A DNA stretch of 64,000 nt from Actinophytocola sp044466355 (GTDB lineage Bacteria > Actinomycetota > Actinomycetes > Mycobacteriales > Pseudonocardiaceae), in NCBI RefSeq assembly GCF_044466355.1, contig NZ_JBITMQ010000004.1, positions 124,001 through 188,000 on the forward strand, read 5' to 3'. Below are positions 1 to 8,503 of this stretch, piece by piece. Both the position numbers and the translations under genes were made by a program. The notes under the pieces were generated by a model. It made no database searches, was not told the origin of the DNA, and worked only from the letters and a program-made list of their open reading frames with translations. Position 1 is the stretch's first letter. Each line of letters starts with the position of its first letter.

Positions 1-1
1 A

Positions 2-2647
2 CTCGACGCGCTCGACGACTACTTCACCGTGTACCTGCCCGCGCTGGTGAACGCGGCGGTCCTACCACTGGGCGTCGGCGCGGTGCTGCTGGCGGCGGAC
101 TGGGTGTCGGCGCTGACGGTCGGCCTGACGTTGCCGCTCGTGCCGTTGTTCGCGGCGCTGGTCGGGCTGCGCACGAAGGACCGCGTGGCCGAGGCGTCGG
201 CGACGGAGCAGCGGGTGGCACACCACCTGCGTGAGCTCGTGCGGGCGCGGCCGGTGCTGACCGCGTTCCGGCGCGTCGACGCACAGGCGACGACGATCCG
301 GCGGCTGTCGGAGTCGCAGCGCCGTTCGACGATGGCGACGCTGCGGGTGGCGTTCGCGTCCGCGCTGGTGCTGGAACTGGTGGCCACGCTGTCGGTGGCG
401 CTGGTGGCCGTGCTGATCGGGATCCGGTTGATCAGCGGCGACCTGTCGCTCGCGGTGGGGTTGTTCGTACTGGTCCTGGCACCGGAGTGCTACCTGCCGC
501 TGCGGCAGGCCGGCGCGGCGCACCACGCGAGCGAGGCGGGCATGCAGGCGGTGCGGGAGATCGCGGACCTGCCCGCGCCACCGGAGTTCGGCACCGCGGC
601 ACCGGTGGGTCCTCTGACGGTCACCGACCTGCGGGTCCGCAGGCGGGACGGCTTCGCACCGGACGGGGTGACGTTCACGGCCCGGCCTGGGGAGGTCGTG
701 CACCTGGACACGCCGAGCGCATCGGGCAAGTCGACGACGTTCGCGGCCATCCTCGGGTTCGTGGCACCCTCGTCCGGCTCGGTCCGGGTCGGCGCACACG
801 AGCTGTCCGACGTGGACATCGAGGCCTGGCGGCGGCGGGTGGCGTGGGTGCCGCAGACGCCGCGGTTCGCGGGCGGGACCGTGCGGGCCGAGGTCGGTGA
901 CCTGGCGGACCAGCTCAACCTGACACACGTGCTCGACCGTCCGATCGCGGAACTGTCCACAGGGGAACGCCAGCGGGTGGCGGTGGCACGGGCACTGCGC
1001 CGCGGCGCGGACGTGCTCCTGCTCGACGAGCCGACCGCCCACCAGGACCCGGCCAACGCGGCACGCGTCCACGAGGCGATCGCGGCGTCGGGCGCGGCCG
1101 TGGTGCTCGCGAGCCACCGCGCGGCGGACGGGGTGGCGGACCCCGCCCCCGCCCGCGTCGCGAACACGGTGACCCGCTCGGACATCAGGCGGGTCCCGCT
1201 GCGGACGTTGGTCACGCCGAGGTTGCTGGCGGGCGCGGCGCTGGGCGCGGCGGCGTTGCTGGCGGGGGTGGCGTTGACGGCGACGTCGGCGTGGCTGATC
1301 GCGAAGGCCGCGACACAGCCGCCGATCCTGTTGCTCGGTGTCGCGGTGGTGGGGGTGCGCGCGTTCGGCCTGGCGCGGGCGGGGTTGCGGTACGCGGAAC
1401 GCCTGGTCACGCACGACGCGGCCTTCCGGATGGCGGCCGAGCGCCGGGTGCGGCTGTGGCGGACCGCGGACTACCGGCGGCTCACCACCGACGTGGACAC
1501 CGCGCGGGACCTGACCCCTCGTGTGCTGCTGCCACCGCTGGTGGCGGCGGTCGTGTGCGTGGCGGCCGTGGCCGTGCAGTCGGCGATCCTGCCGGCGGCC
1601 GGTCTCGTGCTCGTCATCGCGGTCGCGGCGGCCGGCCTGGGTGCACCGGCCGTCGCGCTCGCGGTCGACCGGCACGCGACCCGCGCGCTCGCGGACGGCC
1701 GTCGCCGGGTCGCGGACCGGGTGCTGGCACTGCTGGAGGCGGCTCCGGACCTGATCGCGTTCGGCACGCATGTCGCGCACCGAGCCGAGGTGGCGCGGGA
1801 GGACGCGGCGCTGGCCCGCGAGGCCCGGCGGCAGGCGTTGAGCGCGGGCGCGGCCGCGGCGTTGATCACGCTGTGCCTGGGGCTGGCGAGCGTGGCGGCG
1901 CTGGGCTTGGCGAGCGGGGTGGACCCGCTGCTGGTGCCGGTGCTGGCACTGGTCCCGCTGGCGCTGGCGGAGGCGCTGACCCCGCTGCCGCCAGCCGTCC
2001 AGCACGTGGCGCCGCTGCGTGCCGCGCTGGCGGAGCGCGGCCCTCGGCCCCCCGAAATCCAGCGTACCGACGAGCACCGACAGAACCGGGCCGTCGCGCT
2101 GCGGGGTGTGGACATCCGGTGGCCCGGAGCGGACGCGCCCACCGTGCGTGGCGTCGACCTCGACGTCCGACCCGGGACGCACGTCGCCGTCGTCGGGCCG
2201 TCCGGGGTCGGCAAGTCGACACTCGTCGCGTTCCTGGCCGGGTTGCTCCCCGCCGAGCGGGGGACCGCGACCCTGCCGACCACCGCCTGGGTGCCGCAGG
2301 AGCCGCACCTCGTCGCGACCACCCTGCGCGAGAACCTCCGCCTCGCCGACCCGCACGCGACCGACGAGCGGCTCCGCGACGCGCTCCGGCAGGCCGAACT
2401 GCCCGCCTGGGTCGACCGCCTCGACGACGACCCCACCACCGCCTCCGGCGGCGAGGCCCAGCGGATCGCGCTCGCCCGCGCCCTGCTCGCCGACGCCGAC
2501 CTGCTCCTCCTCGACGAGCCCACCGCCCACCTCGACGCGCCGACCGCCGCCCGCGTCCTCGCCAACCTGAAGGGCCGCACCGTCGTGCACGTCACCCACC
2601 GGCCCGAGGAGGCGGCCGCCGCCGACGCCGTTCTGGAACTAACCTGA
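2..2647 (+). CDS. cydDC: Fused CydDC-type thiol/heme ABC exporter (5' truncated by window edge)
   Basis: The frame is open from the first base, and the protein starts inside the first membrane domain, so the N-terminus lies outside the window. Two ABC half-transporters are fused. Order: end of the CydD membrane domain, ATPase 1 (Walker A TPSASGKST near 715, signature LSTGERQRVA near 952, Walker B VLLLDEPTAH near 1015), CydC membrane helices (about 1195-2000), ATPase 2 (GPSGVGKST near 2197, SGGEAQRIA near 2443, LLLLDEPTAHLD near 2503). CydDC proteins export reductant (glutathione/cysteine in E. coli) and are needed for cytochrome bd assembly, so cydAB probably lies just upstream. Walker A 1 has lost two of its usual glycines while Walker A 2 is canonical, suggesting asymmetric ATPase sites. 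A generic fused exporter is possible, but length and order fit actinobacterial CydDC. Confidence 0.85.
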   Translation, partial: LDALDDYFTVYLPALVNAAVLPLGVGAVLLAADWVSALTVGLTLPLVPLFAALVGLRTKDRVAEASATEQRVAHHLRELVRARPVLTAFRRVDAQATTIRRLSESQRRSTMATLRVAFASALVLELVATLSVALVAVLIGIRLISGDLSLAVGLFVLVLAPECYLPLRQAGAAHHASEAGMQAVREIADLPAPPEFGTAAPVGPLTVTDLRVRRRDGFAPDGVTFTARPGEVVHLDTPSASGKSTTFAAILGFVAPSSGSVRVGAHELSDVDIEAWRRRVAWVPQTPRFAGGTVRAEVGDLADQLNLTHVLDRPIAELSTGERQRVAVARALRRGADVLLLDEPTAHQDPANAARVHEAIAASGAAVVLASHRAADGVADPAPARVANTVTRSDIRRVPLRTLVTPRLLAGAALGAAALLAGVALTATSAWLIAKAATQPPILLLGVAVVGVRAFGLARAGLRYAERLVTHDAAFRMAAERRVRLWRTADYRRLTTDVDTARDLTPRVLLPPLVAAVVCVAAVAVQSAILPAAGLVLVIAVAAAGLGAPAVALAVDRHATRALADGRRRVADRVLALLEAAPDLIAFGTHVAHRAEVAREDAALAREARRQALSAGAAAALITLCLGLASVAALGLASGVDPLLVPVLALVPLALAEALTPLPPAVQHVAPLRAALAERGPRPPEIQRTDEHRQNRAVALRGVDIRWPGADAPTVRGVDLDVRPGTHVAVVGPSGVGKSTLVAFLAGLLPAERGTATLPTTAWVPQEPHLVATTLRENLRLADPHATDERLRDALRQAELPAWVDRLDDDPTTASGGEAQRIALARALLADADLLLLDEPTAHLDAPTAARVLANLKGRTVVHVTHRPEEAAAADAVLELT

Positions 2648-2648
2648 C

Positions 2649-3785
2649 GTGCGTATGGAACCCGCACTTGCCGCGCAGGCGCTCGGCGCCTCCACCGAGA
2701 TCGCGACGGCAGCACTGTCCGGTGAGGACCCGGACGCGGTGCTGCGTCTCGTCGTGCGGCACGCCGCCGAACTGGCCAAGGCGGACCTCGGGCTCGTCAT
2801 GACCCGCGGCGAGGACGGCGCCCTCACCGTCGAGGCCGCCCACGGCAGCCCCGGCCCCACCTTCACCGACCCCGTCGGCCTCGTCCTGTCGCCGCGCAGC
2901 TCCGCCGCCCGCACCGCCCGCAGCGGTGTCGCCATCGTGGTCGACGACGTCGCCGCCGATCCGCGTACCGCCCCGTTCGTGCCCCGTGAGCTGCGGAACT
3001 TCGGACCGTTCGCGGCCGCGCCGTTCGGCACCGCGCAGCGGCGGCTCGGGGCGCTCACCGTCTACCGCAACCGCGGTGCGCAGCCGTTCGCCGAGACCGC
3101 CGTCGAGATGCTCACCGCGTTCGCCGCACAGGCCGGGCTCGTGCTCGTGCTCGCCGAAGGCGCCAACGCCCGCGCCCGGCTGACCCTCTACCAGGAACGC
3201 GAGCGCATCGCCCGCGACCTGCACGACGTGCTCGTCCAGCGCCTGTACGCGGCGGGCATGCAGCTCGACCTGCTCGCCCGCCGCCCGAGCCGCAAGCTGG
3301 CACGCAAGGACGCCCAGCGGCTCGCCGACGCCATCGACCAGCTCGACGCGTCCATCGCCGACGTCCGGGCCGTGGTCCGCGCGCTGCGCAACCCCGACCC
3401 CGAGGAGCACGCGACCGACCTCGCCGAGTCGGCACGCACCGAGGTCGCGATCGCCGGTGAGCTGCTCGGGTTCCAGCCCGTCCTGGAGATCGACGGCGAC
3501 CTCGCCGACGTGCCCGCCGCGCTCGCCGACCACGCCAGGGCCGCGCTGCGCGAGACGCTGTCCAACGTGGTCCGCCACTCCGGCGCGCACCACGTGTCCG
3601 TCCACATCGGACGAGGCGACGCGCTGCGCCTGGTCGTCGCCGACGACGGGTGCGGCATCCCCGAGGGCGTCACCCACCGCGGGCTGGGGCACCTCGAGGA
3701 ACGCGCGCGGCAGGCGGGCGGCCGCTCCGACATCCGCTCCTCACCCAAGGGCACGACCGTGACCTGGACCGTGCCGCTGGGGTAG
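2649..3785 (+). CDS. GAF-domain sensor histidine kinase, DevS/DosS-like
   Basis: About 378 residues. One GAF domain (about 15-175) is followed by a HisKA_3 dimerisation helix with phospho-acceptor His near residue 192 (ERERIARDLHD), then a HATPase with N box ETLSNVVRHS, G1 DDGCGIP and G2 GLGHLEERA. DevS/DosT kinases of mycobacteria have two GAF domains, the first binding heme. Only one is present here, and I cannot show heme binding. The gene starts one base after the cydDC stop, so it is translationally linked to it; ATG at 2655 is an alternative start. The natural partner is the DevR-type regulator at 7850-8482. Soluble, with no membrane helix. A redox or oxygen signal is inferred from the cyd linkage. 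Confidence 0.85.
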   Translation: MRMEPALAAQALGASTEIATAALSGEDPDAVLRLVVRHAAELAKADLGLVMTRGEDGALTVEAAHGSPGPTFTDPVGLVLSPRSSAARTARSGVAIVVDDVAADPRTAPFVPRELRNFGPFAAAPFGTAQRRLGALTVYRNRGAQPFAETAVEMLTAFAAQAGLVLVLAEGANARARLTLYQERERIARDLHDVLVQRLYAAGMQLDLLARRPSRKLARKDAQRLADAIDQLDASIADVRAVVRALRNPDPEEHATDLAESARTEVAIAGELLGFQPVLEIDGDLADVPAALADHARAALRETLSNVVRHSGAHHVSVHIGRGDALRLVVADDGCGIPEGVTHRGLGHLEERARQAGGRSDIRSSPKGTTVTWTVPLG

Positions 3786-3848
3786 GGCTACCCCCACCTC
3801 GCATCCGCCGGGTCGCACCAGTGTCCCGGGCGCGCCGAACCGCGATCC

Positions 3849-3869
3849 TTCTCTTGTGCGACAAGAGAA
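3849..3869. promoter_or_regulatory. Perfect palindrome upstream of ABC exporter, likely repressor operator
   Basis: Left arm TTCTCTTGT (3849-3857), spacer GCG, right arm ACAAGAGAA (3861-3869): a perfect 9-bp inverted repeat in an otherwise GC-rich leader. It ends 10 bp before the GTG at 3880 and abuts the ribosome binding site (AAGGAG, 3868-3873). That location suits repression of the exporter. The protein that binds it is not evident in the window. Confidence 0.55.
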
Positions 3870-3879
3870 GGAGAACACC

Positions 3880-4629
3880 GTGGACGTGGTGCGGCTCACC
3901 GAAGTGCGGAAGACCTACGGCGGCCGCCGCAACGCGGTGACCGCCCTCGACGGCGTCACCATCGGTTTCCCCAAGGCGACGTTCACGGCCGTCATGGGCC
4001 CGTCCGGGTCCGGCAAGAGCACGTTCCTGCACTGCGCCGCCGGGCTCGACCGCCCGACCAGCGGTTCCGTGCTGCTCGAGGACGAGGAGCTGTCGAAGCT
4101 CTCCGAGGTCGAGCTGACCAGGCTGCGCCGCGAGCGCGTCGGGTTCGTCTTCCAGGCGTTCAACCTGCTGCCCGCGTTCTCCGTGCAGGACAACGTGACG
4201 CTGCCGCTGCGCCTCGCGGGCAGGCGGGTCAAGAACGACGCCGTCGACCGGGTACTGGCGCAGGTCGGCCTCAGCGAACGCCGCAAGCACCTGCCCGGCG
4301 AGCTGTCCGGCGGCCAGCAGCAGCGCGTCGCGATCGCCCGCGCCCTCATCACGCGCCCGGCCGTCATGTTCGCCGACGAACCCACCGGCGCGCTCGACAC
4401 CCGCACCGCCCGCGAGGTGCTGAACCTGCTGCGCGCGTCCGTCGACCAGGCCGGTCAGACCGTCGTCATGGTGACCCACGACCCCGTCGCCGCCTCGTAC
4501 GCCGACCGGGTCGTGTTCCTCGCCGACGGCAAGCTCGTCGGCGAGCTGCACCGCCCGACCGCCGAGGCCGTCGCCGAGCGCATGACCCACCTCGGTGCGT
4601 GGGGCGAGCAGCCCGCGGGGGTGCGGTGA
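3880..4629 (+). CDS. MacB/LolD-type ABC transporter ATP-binding protein
   Basis: 249 residues. Walker A GPSGSGKST, Q-loop FVFQAFNLLP, signature LSGGQQQRVAIARAL, Walker B VMFADEPTGALD and H-loop MVTHDP are all intact. This is the nucleotide-binding subunit that drives the FtsX-type permease encoded next. GTG 3880 was chosen because AAGGAG lies 7 bases upstream; an upstream in-frame GTG at 3856 falls inside the palindrome and has no ribosome site. The stop overlaps the permease start (TGATG), so the two are co-translated. Such pairs usually move peptides, antibiotics or lipoproteins mechanically from the membrane; no substrate can be read from the sequence. Confidence 0.9.
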   Translation: MDVVRLTEVRKTYGGRRNAVTALDGVTIGFPKATFTAVMGPSGSGKSTFLHCAAGLDRPTSGSVLLEDEELSKLSEVELTRLRRERVGFVFQAFNLLPAFSVQDNVTLPLRLAGRRVKNDAVDRVLAQVGLSERRKHLPGELSGGQQQRVAIARALITRPAVMFADEPTGALDTRTAREVLNLLRASVDQAGQTVVMVTHDPVAASYADRVVFLADGKLVGELHRPTAEAVAERMTHLGAWGEQPAGVR

Positions 4630-7133
4630 TGCTGCGGATCGCGTTGCGGACACTGCGGTTCCGCAAGGGCGCGTTCGTCGCGACGTTCCTCGCGATGACG
4701 TTCGGTGCGGTGCTGGTCCTCGCGTGCGCCGGGCTGATGGAGACGGGCATACGGGGTGACATCCCGGCGCGGCGGCTCGCGGCCGCGCCGCTCGTCGTGA
4801 CCGGCAGCCAGACGTGGACGCTGCCGAAGGAGAACCCGGCCGACCCGGAGGAGGACAGCGAGGCCGCGTACCTGCCGGAACGTGTGCGGTTGTCCGACGA
4901 ACTGGTCGACGAGGTGTCGCGGGTGCCGGGGGTGGCGGCCGCGGTGGGGGAGACGTCGGTGCCGGTGCTGGCCGGGCAGCGGCGGCTCGACGCGTACGGG
5001 TGGGCGTCGGCGGCGCTGACGCCGGTGTCGCTGACGTCGGGGGAGGCGCCCGCGACGGGGGAGGTCGTGCTCGGCCAGGGGGCGGGCGCGGCGGTCGGTG
5101 ACCGGGTCGAGCTGGTCGTGCGGGGGAGCGCGGAGACGTTCACGGTGTCGGGTCTCGTGCCCGGTCAGGCCGTGTACTTCGCCGACGACCAGGTCGCCGA
5201 CCTCGCCGGTCATCCCGGCGGCGTGGACCTGATCGGCGTGCTCACCGCACCCGGCGCCGACGTCGGCGCGGTCGCCGACGCCATCGCCGGGCTGCTGCCC
5301 GGCCAGAACGCGACGCTGCTGTCCGGCGACGACCGCGGGTTCGCCGAGTTCGCCGGCTCGGAGAAGGCGAGCGAGAACCTGATCGTCCTGTCCGCGGTGT
5401 TCGGCGGGCTCGCCACCATGGTCATGCTGTTCGTGGTGTCCACGACGCTGGGCCTGTCGGTCCAGCAGCGGCAGCGCGAACTCGCCCTGCTGCGGGCGGT
5501 CGGCACCACGCCGGGGCAGCTGCGGCGCATGGTGGTCGGCGAGGCGCTGTTCATGGCGGTGTTCGCGGCCGGGCTCGGCCTGCTGCTCGGCGGCGTGTTC
5601 GGCGAGTGGCTGTTCGAACGCCTGGCGGACAACGGGATCGTGCCGACCGCGATGACCCACTCGTCCGGCTGGATCCCGATGGTCGTCGCGTCCGGCGCGG
5701 TGCTGGTCGGGTCGTTCCTCGGCGCGCTCATCGCCGGGCGCAAGGCGGCGCGGACCCGGCCGACCGAGGCGCTCGCCGACGCGGCGATCCAGCGGAAGTG
5801 GCTGTCCCCGATCCGGGTCATCCTGGCGGTGCTCGCGTTCGGCGGCGGGGTCGCGCTGTTCATCGTGACCGTCGCGGTGATGACCGGGCCCATCGCGGCC
5901 AGCACGGCGGGTCCGTCGGTGATGCTGTGGGCGATCGCGCTCGCGCTGGTCGCGCCGGGCGTCACGAAGCTGTTCCTGGCGGTCCTGCGCTGGCCGGTGC
6001 GGGCGTTCGCGGGCACCGCGGGCTACCTGGCGACGCTGTCGACGAAGACCCGGTCGGTGCGGGTGGCCGCCGTCGTCACACCGATCATGCTGGCCACCGG
6101 TATCGCGACCGCCAACATCTACCTGCAGACCACGACGGTCGCGGTCGCCAACGAGGCGTTCGCCGACAACCTGCGGGCCGACCTGGTGGTGACGTCGCCG
6201 ACCGGCATCACCACCGGCGTGCTGGCCGAGGTCGGCGCGGTGCCCGGCGTCACCGCCGCGGCGGAGTTCGCGACCAGCACCGTGTTCGTCGCGGAGCCGT
6301 ACGACTCGTCGCTGTCCGAGGACGGCTGGGCCGTCCAGGGCGTCACCGCCGAGACAGCCGCCGAGACGACCGCGGTCAAGCCCAGCGAAGGCACGCTCGC
6401 CGACCTCACCGGTGACACGGTCGTGCTGCCGGAACAGCACGCGGCCACGCTCGGCAAGGGCGTCGGCGACACCATCACCGTCCTCATGGGCGACCGTGCC
6501 GAGGTGCCGGTGGAGATCGTCGCGCTGTACCCGGCGCACGAGGGCTTCGAGACGCTGCTCATGCCCGCGTCGCTGGTTGCCGCGCACACGACCGACGGTC
6601 TGCCCAAGCAGATCATGATCCGCACCGACGACCCGGCCGCGGTGACCGCGGCACTCCGGCCGGTGCTGGCCGGGCACCCGGGCCTGGCGCTGGTGGACCG
6701 CGACGCGCTCCTGTCCGGGTACGCGCAGGACCAGGAACTCGGCGCGTGGATCAACTACCTGATGGCGGGCATGATCATCGCCTACACCGCGATCTCCGTG
6801 GTGAACAGCCTGGTCATGGCCACCGGCGCCCGGCGCCGCGAGTTCGGCCTGCAGCGGCTGACCGGCTCCACCCGCGGCCAGGTGCTGCGCATGATGACGG
6901 TCGAGGCAGGCATGGCGACGGTCATCGGCGTCGGGCTCGGCACGCTGGTCGCAGGCATGACGCTCATGCCGTTCACGCTGGTCACGGACGGCACGATCCT
7001 GCCGAAGGGCCCGATCGTGATCTACCTGGGCGTCGTCGGCGCGGCCGCGCTGCTCACCTTCGGCTCGACCCTCCTGTCCACCTGGGCAGGGCTGCGGACC
7101 CGGCCCGCGGAGGCGGCTGTCGCACCCGCCTGA
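4629..7133 (+). CDS. FtsX-like ABC transporter permease
   Basis: 834 residues. An N-terminal membrane helix (about 15-35), an extracytoplasmic domain, a three-helix FtsX block (about 255-385), further helices near 400-480, a second extracytoplasmic domain and a final FtsX block (about 705-825) give the duplicated FtsX layout of actinobacterial MacB-type permeases. QQRQRELALLRAVGTTPGQ and ARRREFGLQRLTGSTRGQ are the two coupling-helix regions that contact the ATPase. ATG 4629 overlaps the ATPase stop. It is followed by a strong hairpin, so the operon is just these two genes. Confidence 0.88.
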   Translation: MLRIALRTLRFRKGAFVATFLAMTFGAVLVLACAGLMETGIRGDIPARRLAAAPLVVTGSQTWTLPKENPADPEEDSEAAYLPERVRLSDELVDEVSRVPGVAAAVGETSVPVLAGQRRLDAYGWASAALTPVSLTSGEAPATGEVVLGQGAGAAVGDRVELVVRGSAETFTVSGLVPGQAVYFADDQVADLAGHPGGVDLIGVLTAPGADVGAVADAIAGLLPGQNATLLSGDDRGFAEFAGSEKASENLIVLSAVFGGLATMVMLFVVSTTLGLSVQQRQRELALLRAVGTTPGQLRRMVVGEALFMAVFAAGLGLLLGGVFGEWLFERLADNGIVPTAMTHSSGWIPMVVASGAVLVGSFLGALIAGRKAARTRPTEALADAAIQRKWLSPIRVILAVLAFGGGVALFIVTVAVMTGPIAASTAGPSVMLWAIALALVAPGVTKLFLAVLRWPVRAFAGTAGYLATLSTKTRSVRVAAVVTPIMLATGIATANIYLQTTTVAVANEAFADNLRADLVVTSPTGITTGVLAEVGAVPGVTAAAEFATSTVFVAEPYDSSLSEDGWAVQGVTAETAAETTAVKPSEGTLADLTGDTVVLPEQHAATLGKGVGDTITVLMGDRAEVPVEIVALYPAHEGFETLLMPASLVAAHTTDGLPKQIMIRTDDPAAVTAALRPVLAGHPGLALVDRDALLSGYAQDQELGAWINYLMAGMIIAYTAISVVNSLVMATGARRREFGLQRLTGSTRGQVLRMMTVEAGMATVIGVGLGTLVAGMTLMPFTLVTDGTILPKGPIVIYLGVVGAAALLTFGSTLLSTWAGLRTRPAEAAVAPA

Positions 7134-7145
7134 CGCGGCCGAAGC

Positions 7146-7179
7146 ACCGCGGGCGGTCCCATCCGGGGCCGCCCGCGGT
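7146..7179. terminator. GC-rich hairpin terminator after the exporter operon
   Basis: A 15-bp stem (7146-7160 with 7165-7179, one G-T wobble) with loop ATCC, directly after the permease stop. There is no U-tract, as is usual in actinobacteria. Confidence 0.7.
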
Positions 7180-7195
7180 CGCGTTACCGTGCGAC

Positions 7196-7834
7196 GTGGA
7201 CTTCCTCGACGCGACCAGGCGTTCCTACGACGCCACCGCCGACGACTACGCCGAGTGGATCCGCGACGAACTGGCCGCCAAGCCGTTCGACCGTGCCGTG
7301 CTCGGGGTGTTCGCCGAACTCGTGCGCGGCCCCGTCGCCGACGTCGGCTGCGGCACCGGCCGCATCACCGCGCACCTCGCCGGCCTCGGCGTCGACGTGT
7401 CCGGAGTGGACCTGTCACCGCGCATGCTCGCCGCCGCCCGCCGCACGTACCCGCACCTGAGTTTCGCCGAAGCCTCGATGACCGCGTTGCCGATCGAGGA
7501 CGGCGCCCTCGGCGGCGTGGTGGCCTGGTACTCCACCATCCACGTCCCCGGCACGCACCTCCCCGCCGCGCTGGCGGAGTTCCACCGCGTCCTGCGCCCC
7601 GGCGGCCTCCTGCAGCTGGCGTTCCAGTCCGGCACCGGCACCGAGCACCGCACGAGGGCAGGTCGCCACGACGTCGAGCTGACGTTCCACCACCGCACCT
7701 CCGAGAAGATGGCGGACCTGTTGCGGGACAGTGGCTTCACCGTCCGGGCACAGCTCGTCCGCGCCCCGGACACCGACGGGCCGTACCCGGAGGAAACTCC
7801 CCAGGCCTACCTGCTGGCCTGCGCGCACGACTGA
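7196..7834 (+). CDS. Class I SAM-dependent methyltransferase
   Basis: 212 residues. The N-terminus FLDATRRSYDATADDYAEW is typical of UbiE/Methyltransf_11 relatives. Motif I VADVGCGTGR, the acidic SGVDLSPRM, and RVLRPGG mark the SAM fold. The substrate is unknown. GTG 7196 keeps the conserved N-terminus and has no ribosome site, but TACCGT at 7185-7190 lies 5 nt upstream, so leaderless transcription is possible. Convergent with the DevR-type gene, 15 bp away. Confidence 0.82.
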   Translation: MDFLDATRRSYDATADDYAEWIRDELAAKPFDRAVLGVFAELVRGPVADVGCGTGRITAHLAGLGVDVSGVDLSPRMLAAARRTYPHLSFAEASMTALPIEDGALGGVVAWYSTIHVPGTHLPAALAEFHRVLRPGGLLQLAFQSGTGTEHRTRAGRHDVELTFHHRTSEKMADLLRDSGFTVRAQLVRAPDTDGPYPEETPQAYLLACAHD

Positions 7835-7849
7835 CGTGGGGAGCGGCGA

Positions 7850-8482
7850 TCAGCGCTGCGGACGGCGGGCGAACCACGCCACCGCCTGCGTGCGCCGCTC
7901 CATGCCGAGCTTCGCGAGCACCGACGTCACGTAGTTCTTGACTGTCTTCTCGGCCAGGAACAGCCGCTCCGCGATCTCCCGGTTCGACAGGCCCTCGCCC
8001 ATCAGCTCCAGCACCGCCCGCTCCCGCTCGGTGAGCGCGGACAGCTCGTCGGCCGCCGCCTCACGGCGCATGCGGTCCAGCACGCGGGCCGTCGTCACCG
8101 GGTCGAGCAGCGACCGTCCGGCCGCGACCTCACGCACCGCGTCCACCAGGTCCTGACCGCGCACCTGCTTCAGCAGGTACCCGGACGCGCCGGCCATGAT
8201 CGCCTCCATCAGGGCCCGCTCGTCGTCGAACGCGGTCAGCACCAGGCACCGCGGCGGCGGTTCCAGCTGCCGCAGCGTCCGGCACAGCGCCACCCCGTCA
8301 CCGTCCGGCAGCCGCACGTCGACCACCACCACGTCCGGCAGCGTCGCGCCGACACGCACCAGCGCCTCCTCGACACCCCCGGCCTCGGTCACCACCTCGA
8401 TGCCGGGCTCACCGTCGAGCAGGTCACGCAGCCCGCGGCGCACCACCTCGTGGTCGTCGACGAGCGCCACCCTCACGGCCAT
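7850..8482 (-). CDS. NarL/FixJ response regulator, DevR/DosR-like
   Basis: 210 residues. Receiver domain with phospho-acceptor Asp near 54 in VVVVDVRLPDGDG, Thr in LVLTAFDD and the conserved Lys of GYLLKQ. The C-terminal LuxR-type HTH contains LTERERAVLELMGEGLSNREIA and FLAEKTVKNYV. Wording around VALVDDHEVVRRGLRDLL and AKLGMERRTQA closely recalls mycobacterial DevR, the hypoxia/nitric oxide regulator. The likely partner is the kinase at 2649, about 4 kb away on the other strand. The start is leaderless-like (see 8489-8494). That it controls cyd and dormancy genes is inference. Confidence 0.85.
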   Translation of the reverse strand: MAVRVALVDDHEVVRRGLRDLLDGEPGIEVVTEAGGVEEALVRVGATLPDVVVVDVRLPDGDGVALCRTLRQLEPPPRCLVLTAFDDERALMEAIMAGASGYLLKQVRGQDLVDAVREVAAGRSLLDPVTTARVLDRMRREAAADELSALTERERAVLELMGEGLSNREIAERLFLAEKTVKNYVTSVLAKLGMERRTQAVAWFARRPQR

Positions 8483-8488
8483 GCCGCC

Positions 8489-8494
8489 AGACTA
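8489..8494 (-). promoter_or_regulatory. Leaderless -10 box of the DevR-type gene
   Basis: On the minus strand TAGTCT ends 6 nt before ATG 8482, and there is no Shine-Dalgarno sequence. Predicted transcription start is at or next to the A of ATG. Confidence 0.5.
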
Positions 8495-8503
8495 TGCCGC
8501 CGC

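Noticed and set aside
62..2599. A very long open frame antisense to cydDC (845 codons)
   Set aside because: Product is low-complexity Arg/Gly/Gln-rich with no domain; a codon-position shadow common in GC-rich DNA.
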